Positions 7,282 to 15,678 of a stretch of 36,072 nucleotides of DNA are shown one piece after another (position 1 is the stretch's first letter; each line of letters starts with the position of its first letter). Origin of the DNA: G001797105 sp964528155. Lineage in GTDB: Bacteria; Chloroflexota; Anaerolineae; Anaerolineales; E44-bin32. The notes beneath the pieces were generated by a model. That model searched no databases, was not told where the DNA came from, and saw nothing but the letters and a program-made list of their open reading frames with translations. The stretch covers positions 1 to 36,072 of the forward strand of contig CAZGRL010000033.1 in assembly GCA_964528155.1 (NCBI GenBank), written 5' to 3'. The position numbers and the translations under genes were made by a program.

Positions 7282-7776
7282 CTATTCATGCACCTGCAGC
7301 TCGGTGAGCTGAAAGACCCATCGGTTTCCAGGCGTCTGTGGGCACACCAGGCGGATCGGCCCCTTGTCGGGCGTGACATCCGCGATCCACTCGCCCTGAT
7401 CCTGGAGCGCGATAATGGCGCCGGACATCTCGTCGTAGGTGATCTCGACGGCATAGCCGTCGGCGGCCACGGCCGTCACGGTTGCGAATGCGTCAGGCGC
7501 TCCGGCCTGCATGAAGATCTCGGACACAGGCACTCCGCTCCACGACGTGGTCTCGTCCTCTCCTGTAGATTTCTCCATCATCACATCGTTCAAATCGACC
7601 TGCTGCATCTTTGCCAGGTCCTTATAGGTGAGCGTCGTCGGATTTCCCACGTCGCCGGTGATCTGCAGTTGCCAATCGACGTTTGGTGCTCCTCCGCACC
7701 CGGTCAGCGCCAGTACGGACAGGGCGCCCACAACCACCAGCACACATCTCATCTTGGTTTTCGAGGAAAGTCGCAT
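7282..7776 (-). CDS. Lipoprotein with molybdopterin-oxidoreductase-like domain (paralogue)
   Basis: 164 residues. ATG 7776 was chosen over an in-frame upstream start because GGAGG lies six bases ahead and a signal peptide with a canonical lipobox LTGC begins there. The mature domain reads LQITGDVGNPTTLTYKDLAK, then SWSGVPVSEIFMQAGAPD, VTAVAADGYAVEITYDEM, and ends PIRLVCPQTPGNRWVFQLTE. This closely follows the C-terminal half of sulfite-oxidase/YedY-type molybdopterin domains (PLRLVxPxxxGxKWVxxLxxI). The domain is short and the usual molybdenum-ligating cysteine region is missing, so enzymatic activity is doubtful. First gene of the 7776-6772 pair. Confidence 0.72.
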   Translation of the reverse strand: MRLSSKTKMRCVLVVVGALSVLALTGCGGAPNVDWQLQITGDVGNPTTLTYKDLAKMQQVDLNDVMMEKSTGEDETTSWSGVPVSEIFMQAGAPDAFATVTAVAADGYAVEITYDEMSGAIIALQDQGEWIADVTPDKGPIRLVCPQTPGNRWVFQLTELQVHE

Positions 7777-7885
7777 GCAGGGCCTCCAATCACGACATCC
7801 GGTTCTTGTCTCTTGCCACACCCGGTCGACGCTCCGGCCATCGATCGCCGGCTTGTCATCGTCTACTGCCTCCTGGACGAACGGG

Positions 7886-8320
7886 CTACTTGCTGACCAT
7901 GATGATCGGGACGAGCATATCCAGCGGGATCAGATGGCCATGATTGCCGAGCCGGCCCTCTTCTTCGACTCGATGCATGCCATGATCCACGAAGATCAGG
8001 ATGAGTGAATTCGTCGGCATGGCAGATAGGATCTCCCCCACGGCCGCATCGACAAAGGCAATAACCTGGCTCTCTTCTGCGGATCCGGGGCCGTACGTGT
8101 GTCCGGCGTCATCAATCCCGCGAAAATGCACGAAGAACAGATCCGGCGCTCCCTCCCGCAGAACGTCGATCGCGTTATGCAGGACCTCGTCATCGGTCAT
8201 GCCATTGTTGTTGCGATCGCCCGAGAGCTCGAACTCGGCCCCGCGCAATTGAAAGGCGAGCGCTTCGCCTTCCACACGGGCGTATTCTCGATCCGCTTCA
8301 CGGCGACAAGTGTGGGACAA
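7886..8320 (-). pseudogene. C-terminal remnant of an alkaline-phosphatase-superfamily phosphodiesterase
   Basis: The frame encodes the last 144 or so residues of a nucleotide pyrophosphatase/phosphodiesterase-like protein. DLFFVHFRGIDDAGHTYGPG and ILIFVDHGMH, then GNHGHLIPLDMLVP, contain the Asp/His metal ligands of the C-terminal half of the fold. The N-terminal half with the nucleophilic Thr/Ser and the other metal ligands is missing. The frame closes at a TGA about 45 bases upstream of the TTG at 8320, and the sigma-factor gene begins on the other strand at 8420. It is therefore truncated, most likely a decayed gene. A functional short protein starting at TTG 8320 is possible but unlikely. 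Confidence 0.7.
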
Positions 8321-8419
8321 TCCTCGCCAGTAGCCCGGCCTCGCTCAGTTCGACCCCCAACCTTGTTGCAGATTCATGTGTAATGCTTATGTGGGTGAAC
8401 GAAGACACGGGAGAGGTCT

Positions 8420-8971
8420 ATGGATGATCGCGAGAGCATTCACCGCATGAAGGACGGTGACATTGGGGGGTTGGAGGTGCTGGTCCGCCGGTATCAGGTC
8501 AAGGCGGTGCGGGCCGCTTTTCTCGTCACGCACGATGAAGCCCTCTCCGAGGATGTGGTCCAGGATACATTCATCCGCGTGTACCAGCGGATCCGGCACT
8601 TTGATGAATCTCGCCCTTTCGAGCCGTACTTGATGCGCAGCGTCGTCAACGCTGCTCTGAACGCGATCCGCCATGAGAGTAGATCAGCCTCGCTGGATGC
8701 TGATCCTACGATGATGGAGAACCTTCTCGAGCAAGCGACCTCGGTCGAAGCGCAAGTCGAGCTCGCCCAGCTCGTCCAGGAACTCCTTAGCGCCGTTTCC
8801 AGACTCTCGCCTCGTCAACGCGCAGTCATCGTTCAGCGGTACTACCTTGAACTGAGCGAGCGCGAGATGGCCCAAACATTGGACGCGGCTCCCGGCACGA
8901 TCAAATGGTTGCTCAATGCAGCCCGCACACGACTGCGTAGACTGCTCGGTTCAGAAAGGAGCGCGCAGTGA
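8420..8971 (+). CDS. ECF-type RNA polymerase sigma factor
   Basis: 183 residues. Region 2 is visible at about 10-80 (LEVLVRRYQVKAVRAAFLVT, then LSEDVVQDTFIRVYQRIRHF), including the DxVQDTF core-binding and -10-recognition helix. Region 4 is at about 120-175 (LSPRQRAVIVQRYYLELSER, then GTIKWLLNAARTRLRRLL), the helix-turn-helix for the -35 box. There is no region 1 or 3, as expected for the extracytoplasmic-function class. The ATG follows GGGAGAGG. Its stop overlaps the GTG of the next gene (GTGA), so the two are translationally coupled. The partner is a one-TM protein that probably acts as its anti-sigma factor. Weak promoter-like elements (TTGTTG 8363-8368, TTATGT 8387-8392) lie upstream. Confidence 0.93.
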   Translation: MDDRESIHRMKDGDIGGLEVLVRRYQVKAVRAAFLVTHDEALSEDVVQDTFIRVYQRIRHFDESRPFEPYLMRSVVNAALNAIRHESRSASLDADPTMMENLLEQATSVEAQVELAQLVQELLSAVSRLSPRQRAVIVQRYYLELSEREMAQTLDAAPGTIKWLLNAARTRLRRLLGSERSAQ

Positions 8972-11241
8972 AACGGACCTATCGAAGCGTCTTGGATGTA
9001 GCCGTGCGCCAGCATGTGCCGGACGAGACCGATCTGTTTCCGCGCATTTCAGCGCAGCTTGAGAAGAGAAGCCGCCTGCAGACTTTTCGTTCCCACCCGG
9101 CGATGGTCGTCCTGGCTGCGCTGCTTGCCCTCGGTCTGTTGAGCGGTGTCGTGTATGCCGTCGGCCGATCGCTTGGCTATATCCCCGGGATGGGGATCGT
9201 GGAGCAGGGTGCAGTCTTGCGAGTCCTGACCGAGCCGGTCGTTGTCGAACGCGAGGGCATCACCCTGACCGTCACGCAGGGCCTGGCCAGCCCCGAGAAG
9301 ACCGTTGTCAATTACCAGGTCGAGAACATACCCGAGTCCGCCCTGGCTAGAGACCCTCGGGAGGGCGAGACCCCCGCTCCGCGATGCTATGAGACTGAGT
9401 CCCTGCACCTGCCAGACGGCACCATTCTGTTGCCCACCGGAGGACAGGGCGGCGGATGGGGGCTCGGCTTCCATAGCCGCGTAGTCTTCGACCCGCTCCC
9501 CGCGAACGTGAACGAAGTCACCCTGGTTGTCTCCTGCTTACGTGACACCTCTCCCGGCGCGGCTCCGGAGAACTGGCAAGTCCCGCTCGCCTTCGTCCCT
9601 GCACCGCCAGACTTGACTGTCGTCCCGGTTGTCGAGATCACCTCCTCGCCGCCCCCGACCTCGGAAGCCGGTGGCGCGGAGACCAGCACACCGTCGCCCA
9701 GCCCGATCTCAATCGAGCGCACCATCGAACTTGAGGACGGCTACATCCTGATCGGATCATTCCACTCCGTCACAACCACCAACGGTGTGGTCACCTCTCC
9801 CTACGTGTGGTTCGTCCGAGTCACCGACGCCGGCGGGAATGATGTGGCCTACGACTACGTCGGCGATATCGATCTTCCAGCCGCGGATGAACACACCTCT
9901 CCCTGGGCCTACAAGATCCCTGGCAAGACTCAGGACTGGCCACTGACGATCACGATTGACGCCCTGGACGCTACCCTGCCTGACCTCCAGTCCAGTTTCG
10001 AGTTCGATACGGGCCCCTCGCCTCAGGCCGACCAGCATTGGACCTTCGACAAGGATCTTCAGATTGGCAACTACACCGTGCGCATCCTCGCTGCCACCCG
10101 GACTTCGGATGGCTACGCCTTCACCTTCAAGGCCGAGCCGGGTGTCACCGGAGTCGGCGTAGACATCCTCGGCCCTGACCAATACATCCCCCCGGCGGGC
10201 GGAGGCGGGGGTGGCGGTGGCGACGGATCGCTTAGCGCCGGGGTTGGCTATGCGGGTCCGATCCCTGAAGGTAAGTTGACCGTCGTGCTGAGCAACGTGA
10301 CCATCAGCATCCCCGGCCCCTGGTCGATCCAATGGGAACCGGAGGACGCTGCCTCGCAAGCACCGCCGACTGCCTCTCCCGACCTCGCCGCGTGTGTGAC
10401 GGATGAGGTATGGGCGCAGCTCACAGCTTCCGTTCCTGCCCAAATCCCGGCCGGCCTTCCCGGCAAGTTCATCCTATTCGGACCAATTCCGGACGGATCG
10501 TTGTATGGCGTGAGCGTTCTCGATCTCGCAGACGGCAGCCATCGGTTCCTCGGCGAAGGTTCATGGCCAGCGATCTCCCCGGATGGAACGAAGGTTGTCT
10601 ACACCGCTGACGCCGGACTGACGGTCTACGACTTCGCCAGCGACCATGCGGTGACCCTCCCCGGCACCGACAGCACCGATTACCGCATGGTCTGGTCGCC
10701 CGATGGCAGCCAGATCGCATTCATCCGCAGCAGCACGAATCAGATTATGAGGATCAGTACCGACGGCTCCGATCAGAGTCAGGTGCGCGACAATTCGGCC
10801 GTCTACCATGGGCTGGTAGGTTGGGCCGACGGCAACCACTTGCTCATCACCGAGCCCGGACCGGACGGCGTCTATATCCAGTCGATAGACCTGACCAACG
10901 GCTCAACCCGGAGCTTGTTCACCATCAGCTCCAACAAGGCCGATACCGTACTTTCGCAGGATGGGCAGTGGATCGCGTTCACGACCTCGCGCGGAGGGAT
11001 GCTGGGCAACGGTCTGTACATCTCTCGCCTGGACGCCTCCGGGCGGCGGGTGGTAGCCGCTCTTGAAGGGCGCGCACTGTACTTCCCGATCTGGAGTCCC
11101 GACAACCGCTGGCTGATCCTCAGCCTGCCCGATCCCAACGACCCGATCGATCAGATGCGCCAGGCGCTGGTGGAACTGGAGACCTGCCATGTGATCCCCC
11201 TGCGTGATCTGGGCGGTGATGTGTATTCGTGGGGGCAGTAG
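8968..11241 (+). CDS. Anti-sigma-like one-TM protein with extracytoplasmic DUF4179-type and beta-propeller domains
   Basis: 757 residues, GTG start overlapping the sigma-factor stop. Residues 1-44 are a short cytoplasmic part (VPDETDLFPRISAQLEKRSR) that could hold the sigma factor. Residues of about 45-66 form one transmembrane helix. The large outside part begins with a region like the beta-sandwich domains found in sigma-linked proteins (VVVEREGITLTVTQGLASPE, then VVNYQVENIP), passes through a Thr/Ser/Pro linker and a Gly-rich run near residue 411, and ends from about residue 500 in a TolB/WD40-like propeller with blades such as YRMVWSPDGSQIAFIRSSTN and YFPIWSPDNRWLILSLPDPN. The layout suggests a surface sensor that releases the sigma factor on ligand binding. 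The classical zinc-type anti-sigma HxxxCxxC motif is absent, so the anti-sigma role rests on coupling and topology. Confidence 0.8.
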   Translation: MKRTYRSVLDVAVRQHVPDETDLFPRISAQLEKRSRLQTFRSHPAMVVLAALLALGLLSGVVYAVGRSLGYIPGMGIVEQGAVLRVLTEPVVVEREGITLTVTQGLASPEKTVVNYQVENIPESALARDPREGETPAPRCYETESLHLPDGTILLPTGGQGGGWGLGFHSRVVFDPLPANVNEVTLVVSCLRDTSPGAAPENWQVPLAFVPAPPDLTVVPVVEITSSPPPTSEAGGAETSTPSPSPISIERTIELEDGYILIGSFHSVTTTNGVVTSPYVWFVRVTDAGGNDVAYDYVGDIDLPAADEHTSPWAYKIPGKTQDWPLTITIDALDATLPDLQSSFEFDTGPSPQADQHWTFDKDLQIGNYTVRILAATRTSDGYAFTFKAEPGVTGVGVDILGPDQYIPPAGGGGGGGGDGSLSAGVGYAGPIPEGKLTVVLSNVTISIPGPWSIQWEPEDAASQAPPTASPDLAACVTDEVWAQLTASVPAQIPAGLPGKFILFGPIPDGSLYGVSVLDLADGSHRFLGEGSWPAISPDGTKVVYTADAGLTVYDFASDHAVTLPGTDSTDYRMVWSPDGSQIAFIRSSTNQIMRISTDGSDQSQVRDNSAVYHGLVGWADGNHLLITEPGPDGVYIQSIDLTNGSTRSLFTISSNKADTVLSQDGQWIAFTTSRGGMLGNGLYISRLDASGRRVVAALEGRALYFPIWSPDNRWLILSLPDPNDPIDQMRQALVELETCHVIPLRDLGGDVYSWGQ

Positions 11242-11482
11242 AGCTGCCATTGCCGGCTGTTAACTCCGGCCTCTTGCCGTTCAGGAAGATCAGGATCGAA
11301 CGGCGACTTGCAGGATCAGGAGACAACACGATCCGATCCCGGGCAGGAATGCCCTCCCCAATGACTGATCCGTGGCCTTGAGGTGATGTTCGCGATCGCG
11401 CGACGAAGGGCGTGCACGGACGATCAGCCGCGAATCATCTGACCGAGCCTGCCCGGCAGTCATCCCGCACATGGGGACCCGC

Positions 11483-11515
11483 AATGCATAGGCGCCCTCA
11501 CGGGCGCTTTGCATT
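11483..11515. terminator. Hairpin between convergent genes
   Basis: GCGCCC-TCAC-GGGCGC (11492-11507) is flanked by outer arms AATGCA (11483-11488) and TGCATT (11510-11515), giving a long hairpin with a small internal bulge and a short T run. It lies between the plus-strand gene ending at 11241 and the minus-strand gene ending at 11729, so it may terminate both. The rest of 11242-11728 shows no convincing gene. Confidence 0.55.
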
Positions 11516-11728
11516 CAAGTAGCCTGGCCGGAATCCCCGGGGATGGTTCGTCTGAGGCACACACCAGATCACTGGCACGGCCTGTGGGAAACGAGGAGGG
11601 CTTTCAGGCGCCGGCCCGCGGCCTGGGCTGCTCATGCTGGCCGGAAAGGACGAGAGCAATCCCGCGATCGAGGCTGTCGGCGCTCCGCCGCGGCCAAGGG
11701 GCCGACCTGTGCCACGACCTGCTCACGC

Positions 11729-14700
11729 TCAGCGCCGGCTATCACTCTCCGGCGCTACTGAAACCAGGATGGCGCGCACGACTGTGCGCCAACGATATGT
11801 CTGCGACGAGTCATCAAAACCTTGACAGGTGATCAGCGTAAGCCAGTCGAAGTCCTCGTGCCGCGTGACCAGACGCGTGTCGGTGGGCAACGTCCAGTTC
11901 GAGACGGTTCGAACATCATAGACGTATCTCACCCCGTCCTCGTGGATGACAATCTTGTCGCCCCAAGCAATTCTGTTCAGATCGGCGAACGGACCAGGCA
12001 GACCATTCGAGTCAACCACATGGGCTGTGAGCGCGGTGTTCCCCGGCCACGTCGGATAGGCGGTGCCATCGAGGTAGCCAACAGCTTGTCCGAGCCATGT
12101 GAGATCCCATGCATCGCCGCTCGCAGGAACGCCGACGATCGGCCGAAAAACGCCCAGGCTGGGGATCTCCAGCCACATCCCGCCCATGCTCGCATAGGCC
12201 AACTCGTCGGGCTGCGACGGAAGAACCGTGCGCTGTCCTGGTGTAAAACCGGTCGCCGGGAGTGCGCCGGCTCCCACCACCGTGAATGTCACGATGGAAT
12301 CAGATACTCCTCCGTTCAGCACATTTCCGGTCAGGTCCTCAATCGATGCCGTTCCGCAAACAAACAATCGGTATTCGCCTTTTCGGAGTCTGGAACCCCC
12401 ATTGACCTGGAGCGTGGTCACAAACGGACCTGCCCCGCCGCCATTGGCGTAGCTGGCGGGTCCTACCGCGACGAATGTGTCGTCACCGGTGTTTCCCAGA
12501 GCCTCGCCGGCGCAGTCTGCCGTGTCATAAACCCCATTGCCCCCCTTCTGAACGAGCAGATAGTTGGCGGGGTTGTTCGCGGCTTCGGTCGAACCGTCGT
12601 GAAGAACGTCCTCGCTGAATTCGATCTGCAACCTGGATGGCCGATCGACCAGGGTCGTGCTCCCGCCTGGCGCGACGTTCACGGCCAGAAGCACGGTGGG
12701 GTCGCCTCGGTCGATCGAATAGCTTTGTCCACTTGTGAAGTCGCCGTTGCCGATGCCGGCTCCACCAAGCGGATTGCTCACCGAGTCTATGATGGTGTCA
12801 TCATCGACCACATCGAGCCGGAGCGTCCCTGACCCCGAGCCGGTATCCACGGTGATCGTATATGTGTCTCCCGAACCGGAAATCCCGGTCACGCTTGCGC
12901 CGGTGATCCCCGACATGGTCAAGGCGAAGTCTGAGGCATCGACTCCGGTCACGTCCTGGTTGAACTGGACCGTGAAGTCCACGCTTGAGGCGTTGGTCGG
13001 GCTGGCATCCGCCCTGACGATGCTGCTCACGAGTGGCCCGTCCTTGTCGATCACGTACTCTTCACCGACGAAGTCGCCGTCCCCCGTCCCGGAGCCACCC
13101 AACGGATTCCCTGCCAGATCGCCGATGCTGTCGTCATCGACCAGATCGAGTCGTATCGTTCCTGAGCCGGAACCGGTGTTCACCGTGACCGCGTACGTCG
13201 TTCCCGAGCCCGAGACGCCGGCGATGGTCGCCCCCGACACACCGCTGGTGGTGAGGGTGAAGTCACCAGTGTCGACGCCCGTGACGCTCTCGTCGAAGAT
13301 CACCGTGTAGTCGACACTTGCCGCGCCTGTGGGGCTTGCGTCGGCCCGGCTGATGCTGTCGACGTCAGGCGGGTCATCGTCCAGATCTTGTACAAAGATA
13401 GTAAACACCTCTTCGTACGTGCCTCCGTTGCCATCACTTGTCTGCACGCGAATCGAGTACGAGGTCTGCGTTTCATAGTCGAACATGGCTGCGGTTTGTA
13501 GCGTGCCCCCAGCGATGCTGAAGTACACATTGCCGGAATCACCGGCGCCCGCCACGAGATTGAAGGTGTGGCTGTCGCCAGAGTCGGGGTCGGTCGCCGT
13601 CAGCGTCCCGACGGCGGTGCCAGCCGGCTGGTTCTCGTCGACCGTGTCATTGCTCAGGTCAATATCCGTGGGATCGTCGTTCACCGCAGTGAAATGGATC
13701 TGGGCCGTGTTGAAGCCGGTGCTGTTGTCGCTTTCCTCAAAATCGATCCGATAGTCCTTAGTCGCCGGGGGATCGTCCGACGTATTCTGGTACTCGATAT
13801 GCTCGATGATCGCCGCCAAGATAGCATTGTTGGCAACGGTGACATTCGAGAGCTGTAACTCGATGCCGTCGATATAGAGGCTGGAACCGATGGCAGTGCC
13901 ACCAGATCTGTCGTAATTCCCGTTGATGAATATGAAACGGATGTTGTCGCCAGCTACGGCGCCGCTGACGGCCGTTGTGGTCGTGATCCAACCCCCGGTG
14001 TTCGCGCCGACATCATGGAAGAGCTTCTGGTAGCTTTCGCCCGTATCCCAGATGCCGTCGTTATCTGCGTCACTGTAGACAAATCCGTAAACATCATACC
14101 AATCGCCGCCCTGGGCCGCGTTCCAGTTCAACGAAATCTGATCGCCCGCGGAGGCGGTGAAGCCCTCACTTGTCACCGTCGGGCCGTGAGCCGTTCCATA
14201 TCCCTCCAACACCGTCCCGGTGATCGTAAGCTGCAAGGCATAGCTCTTCTCGAAAACCACCGAGGATTGCACGCTTGCCGACTGGGCTACAGCCCCATAG
14301 CCGCATCCAACGTAGCAGGGATCATCGACCAGGGGATCCGAGTCGACGTTCCCGGATGGGACATCAGGGTCGTCGCCCGGGCTTTCCACCCACGCCTGAC
14401 CGTTGACCCCGGGATAGTTGGCATCCACCGTCCATCCGTTCAAGTTTCCGGTTTCAAAATCGGCGTTGAAGAGGGGAGCGACAGCGCTGAAGTTGATGCG
14501 CAGTCTGCCGTTGGTCCCGTCATAGGTGTTGTCGATGGTCCCAATCCGATCGCCGTCCCAGTACACCGCGTTGCCGATGACGGTCAGCAGCCCGCCGTCG
14601 ATCAATCGCAGAGCATCCTCGGCGGTACCGCCGGCAACGGCGACCTCCACATACCCCTCGCTGAAATCATCGGTGTTGGAGGTCACCGTTACGTCGTTGT

Positions 14701-14869
14701 CGAGGGGCGTCCATCCCTGCTGCTCTGTGTAGTAGAGATCGTCCAGAGTAGTGTCGAGCCAGGGCGGACCCGAGTCGGCCAGAGCTGGACTGAATGTGAG
14801 GCTCAGGAGGAGCCCAACTGCCAACGTGGTGCCTAGGACACGTTCGAGGAGGTGGAAGGATCGGTGCAT
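11729..14869 (-). CDS. Secreted cadherin/Ig-like adhesin with internal LPATG and C-terminal sortase domain
   Basis: 1046 residues. A signal peptide (about 1-31, ending ALA) is followed by a beta-rich N-terminal region with a carbohydrate-binding-like segment (NADFETGNLNGWTVDANYPG, about 137-340). A cadherin domain lies at about 395-500 (DENQPAGTAVGTLTATDPDS), then two 111-residue Ig-like repeats (about 500-725), an SbsA/Ig-like domain (IEFSEDVLHDG), the motif LPATGF at 870, and a sortase fold to the end. The sortase shows LEIPSLGV, His950 in ALTAHV, Cys1015 in LTLITCQG and an Arg in YRWRTVVR (1026-1028), so the catalytic triad is present. There is no C-terminal membrane anchor. The ATG at 14869 has only a weak ribosome site. 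Probable role: surface attachment, with the sortase acting on itself or neighbouring surface proteins. Confidence 0.88.
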   Translation of the reverse strand: MHRSFHLLERVLGTTLAVGLLLSLTFSPALADSGPPWLDTTLDDLYYTEQQGWTPLDNDVTVTSNTDDFSEGYVEVAVAGGTAEDALRLIDGGLLTVIGNAVYWDGDRIGTIDNTYDGTNGRLRINFSAVAPLFNADFETGNLNGWTVDANYPGVNGQAWVESPGDDPDVPSGNVDSDPLVDDPCYVGCGYGAVAQSASVQSSVVFEKSYALQLTITGTVLEGYGTAHGPTVTSEGFTASAGDQISLNWNAAQGGDWYDVYGFVYSDADNDGIWDTGESYQKLFHDVGANTGGWITTTTAVSGAVAGDNIRFIFINGNYDRSGGTAIGSSLYIDGIELQLSNVTVANNAILAAIIEHIEYQNTSDDPPATKDYRIDFEESDNSTGFNTAQIHFTAVNDDPTDIDLSNDTVDENQPAGTAVGTLTATDPDSGDSHTFNLVAGAGDSGNVYFSIAGGTLQTAAMFDYETQTSYSIRVQTSDGNGGTYEEVFTIFVQDLDDDPPDVDSISRADASPTGAASVDYTVIFDESVTGVDTGDFTLTTSGVSGATIAGVSGSGTTYAVTVNTGSGSGTIRLDLVDDDSIGDLAGNPLGGSGTGDGDFVGEEYVIDKDGPLVSSIVRADASPTNASSVDFTVQFNQDVTGVDASDFALTMSGITGASVTGISGSGDTYTITVDTGSGSGTLRLDVVDDDTIIDSVSNPLGGAGIGNGDFTSGQSYSIDRGDPTVLLAVNVAPGGSTTLVDRPSRLQIEFSEDVLHDGSTEAANNPANYLLVQKGGNGVYDTADCAGEALGNTGDDTFVAVGPASYANGGGAGPFVTTLQVNGGSRLRKGEYRLFVCGTASIEDLTGNVLNGGVSDSIVTFTVVGAGALPATGFTPGQRTVLPSQPDELAYASMGGMWLEIPSLGVFRPIVGVPASGDAWDLTWLGQAVGYLDGTAYPTWPGNTALTAHVVDSNGLPGPFADLNRIAWGDKIVIHEDGVRYVYDVRTVSNWTLPTDTRLVTRHEDFDWLTLITCQGFDDSSQTYRWRTVVRAILVSVAPESDSRR
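12712..13377 (-). repeat. Two tandem 333-bp coding repeats (Ig-like domains)
   Basis: Within the adhesin gene, two consecutive units of 111 codons are recognisably the same domain. Each carries RADASPT, VTGVD, SDF or GDF, GSGSGT, RLD and VDDD at matching places; the RADASPT positions are 333 bases apart. Boundaries are approximate. The copies have diverged, so this is an old domain duplication, not a recent tandem repeat. Confidence 0.7.
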
Positions 14870-15678
14870 ATGGATTCAAACCTGATGTGAAAGTCTCTTG
14901 CAGCCTTCTATCGATCGGCCAGGACGGTGACGACCTTCGACCTTGTTCTGATCGAACTCTGGCCGGCTTGTCCCTGCACCTGCTGGACCGGGCAAGACAT
15001 GGCCCTGCTCGGAAGGCTCAAGCCATTCTGCCCTGGCAAGTGCCCCGGGCCTGACTCACAACCTGCGTGAGGCGGACGACTGCGGATTGTGCGATGAAGG
15101 GGGACAGAAACACCAATGTCCCGAGTTGCGGTGGAACACTCGGGAGCTTTGGGTCGTATGGTAGAGCGCTGTAGGTAGCCCCCCGTCGTGAAGCTGCGAA
15201 TGGCCGCCTCCTGCCCTGTTGTCCCACCTTCCGGGCCTGCAATGCACATGGAGAAGCTCTGAAGCGACCTGCATTCGTGAGTATAGCACGGAAGCCGGGC
15301 GAAGCCATTGGGCTGAAGGACCGGCAATGCAAAGGATAGTTGACAACAGGGGATGGCCACCGACGCCTGGAGGGAAGCATCGCGACGGAGATGTGGCTTG
15401 TCAAGGCCTGGGGTTCGCCCAGGAAACCTTCCGGCTCTCGCAGGGTCCCATGATCCTGAATGGCCAGCAGGTCGGCGGGCGAGGCGTCTCCGGCATGGAC
15501 AGCAGGCAAGCTCCGCAGGGTAAAGCCCGGGCCCGCGGGTCATTTGTTCTTATCAAGGATCCGCCTTGGAGCGGGTTGCACGCATCCTGATAGGCCTGCA
15601 ACCTCGTTCGATGTCTCCCTCCCGCACGAGCTTGATGCGATCGAGATTATCGATGGCCGTTCCCAGCAGGTTGGATTG
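14870..15678. other. About 800 bases with no convincing gene
   Basis: Several long frames are open here on both strands, but they overlap one another, have compositions rich in Arg/Pro/Ser/Cys, lack ribosome sites and match no family I know. The stretch may hold the promoter of the adhesin gene (minus strand, right part of 14870-15000), but no strong -10/-35 pair was identified. It may be decayed coding DNA. Confidence 0.4.

Noticed and set aside
11822..12832. 336-codon plus-strand frame within the adhesin gene
   Set aside because: It is a shadow of the sortase and Ig-like coding sequence on the minus strand; no motif of its own.
14908..15543. 211-codon minus-strand frame
   Set aside because: Composition is rich in Arg, Pro, Ser and Cys, there is no ribosome site, other frames are equally open, and no family is recognised.
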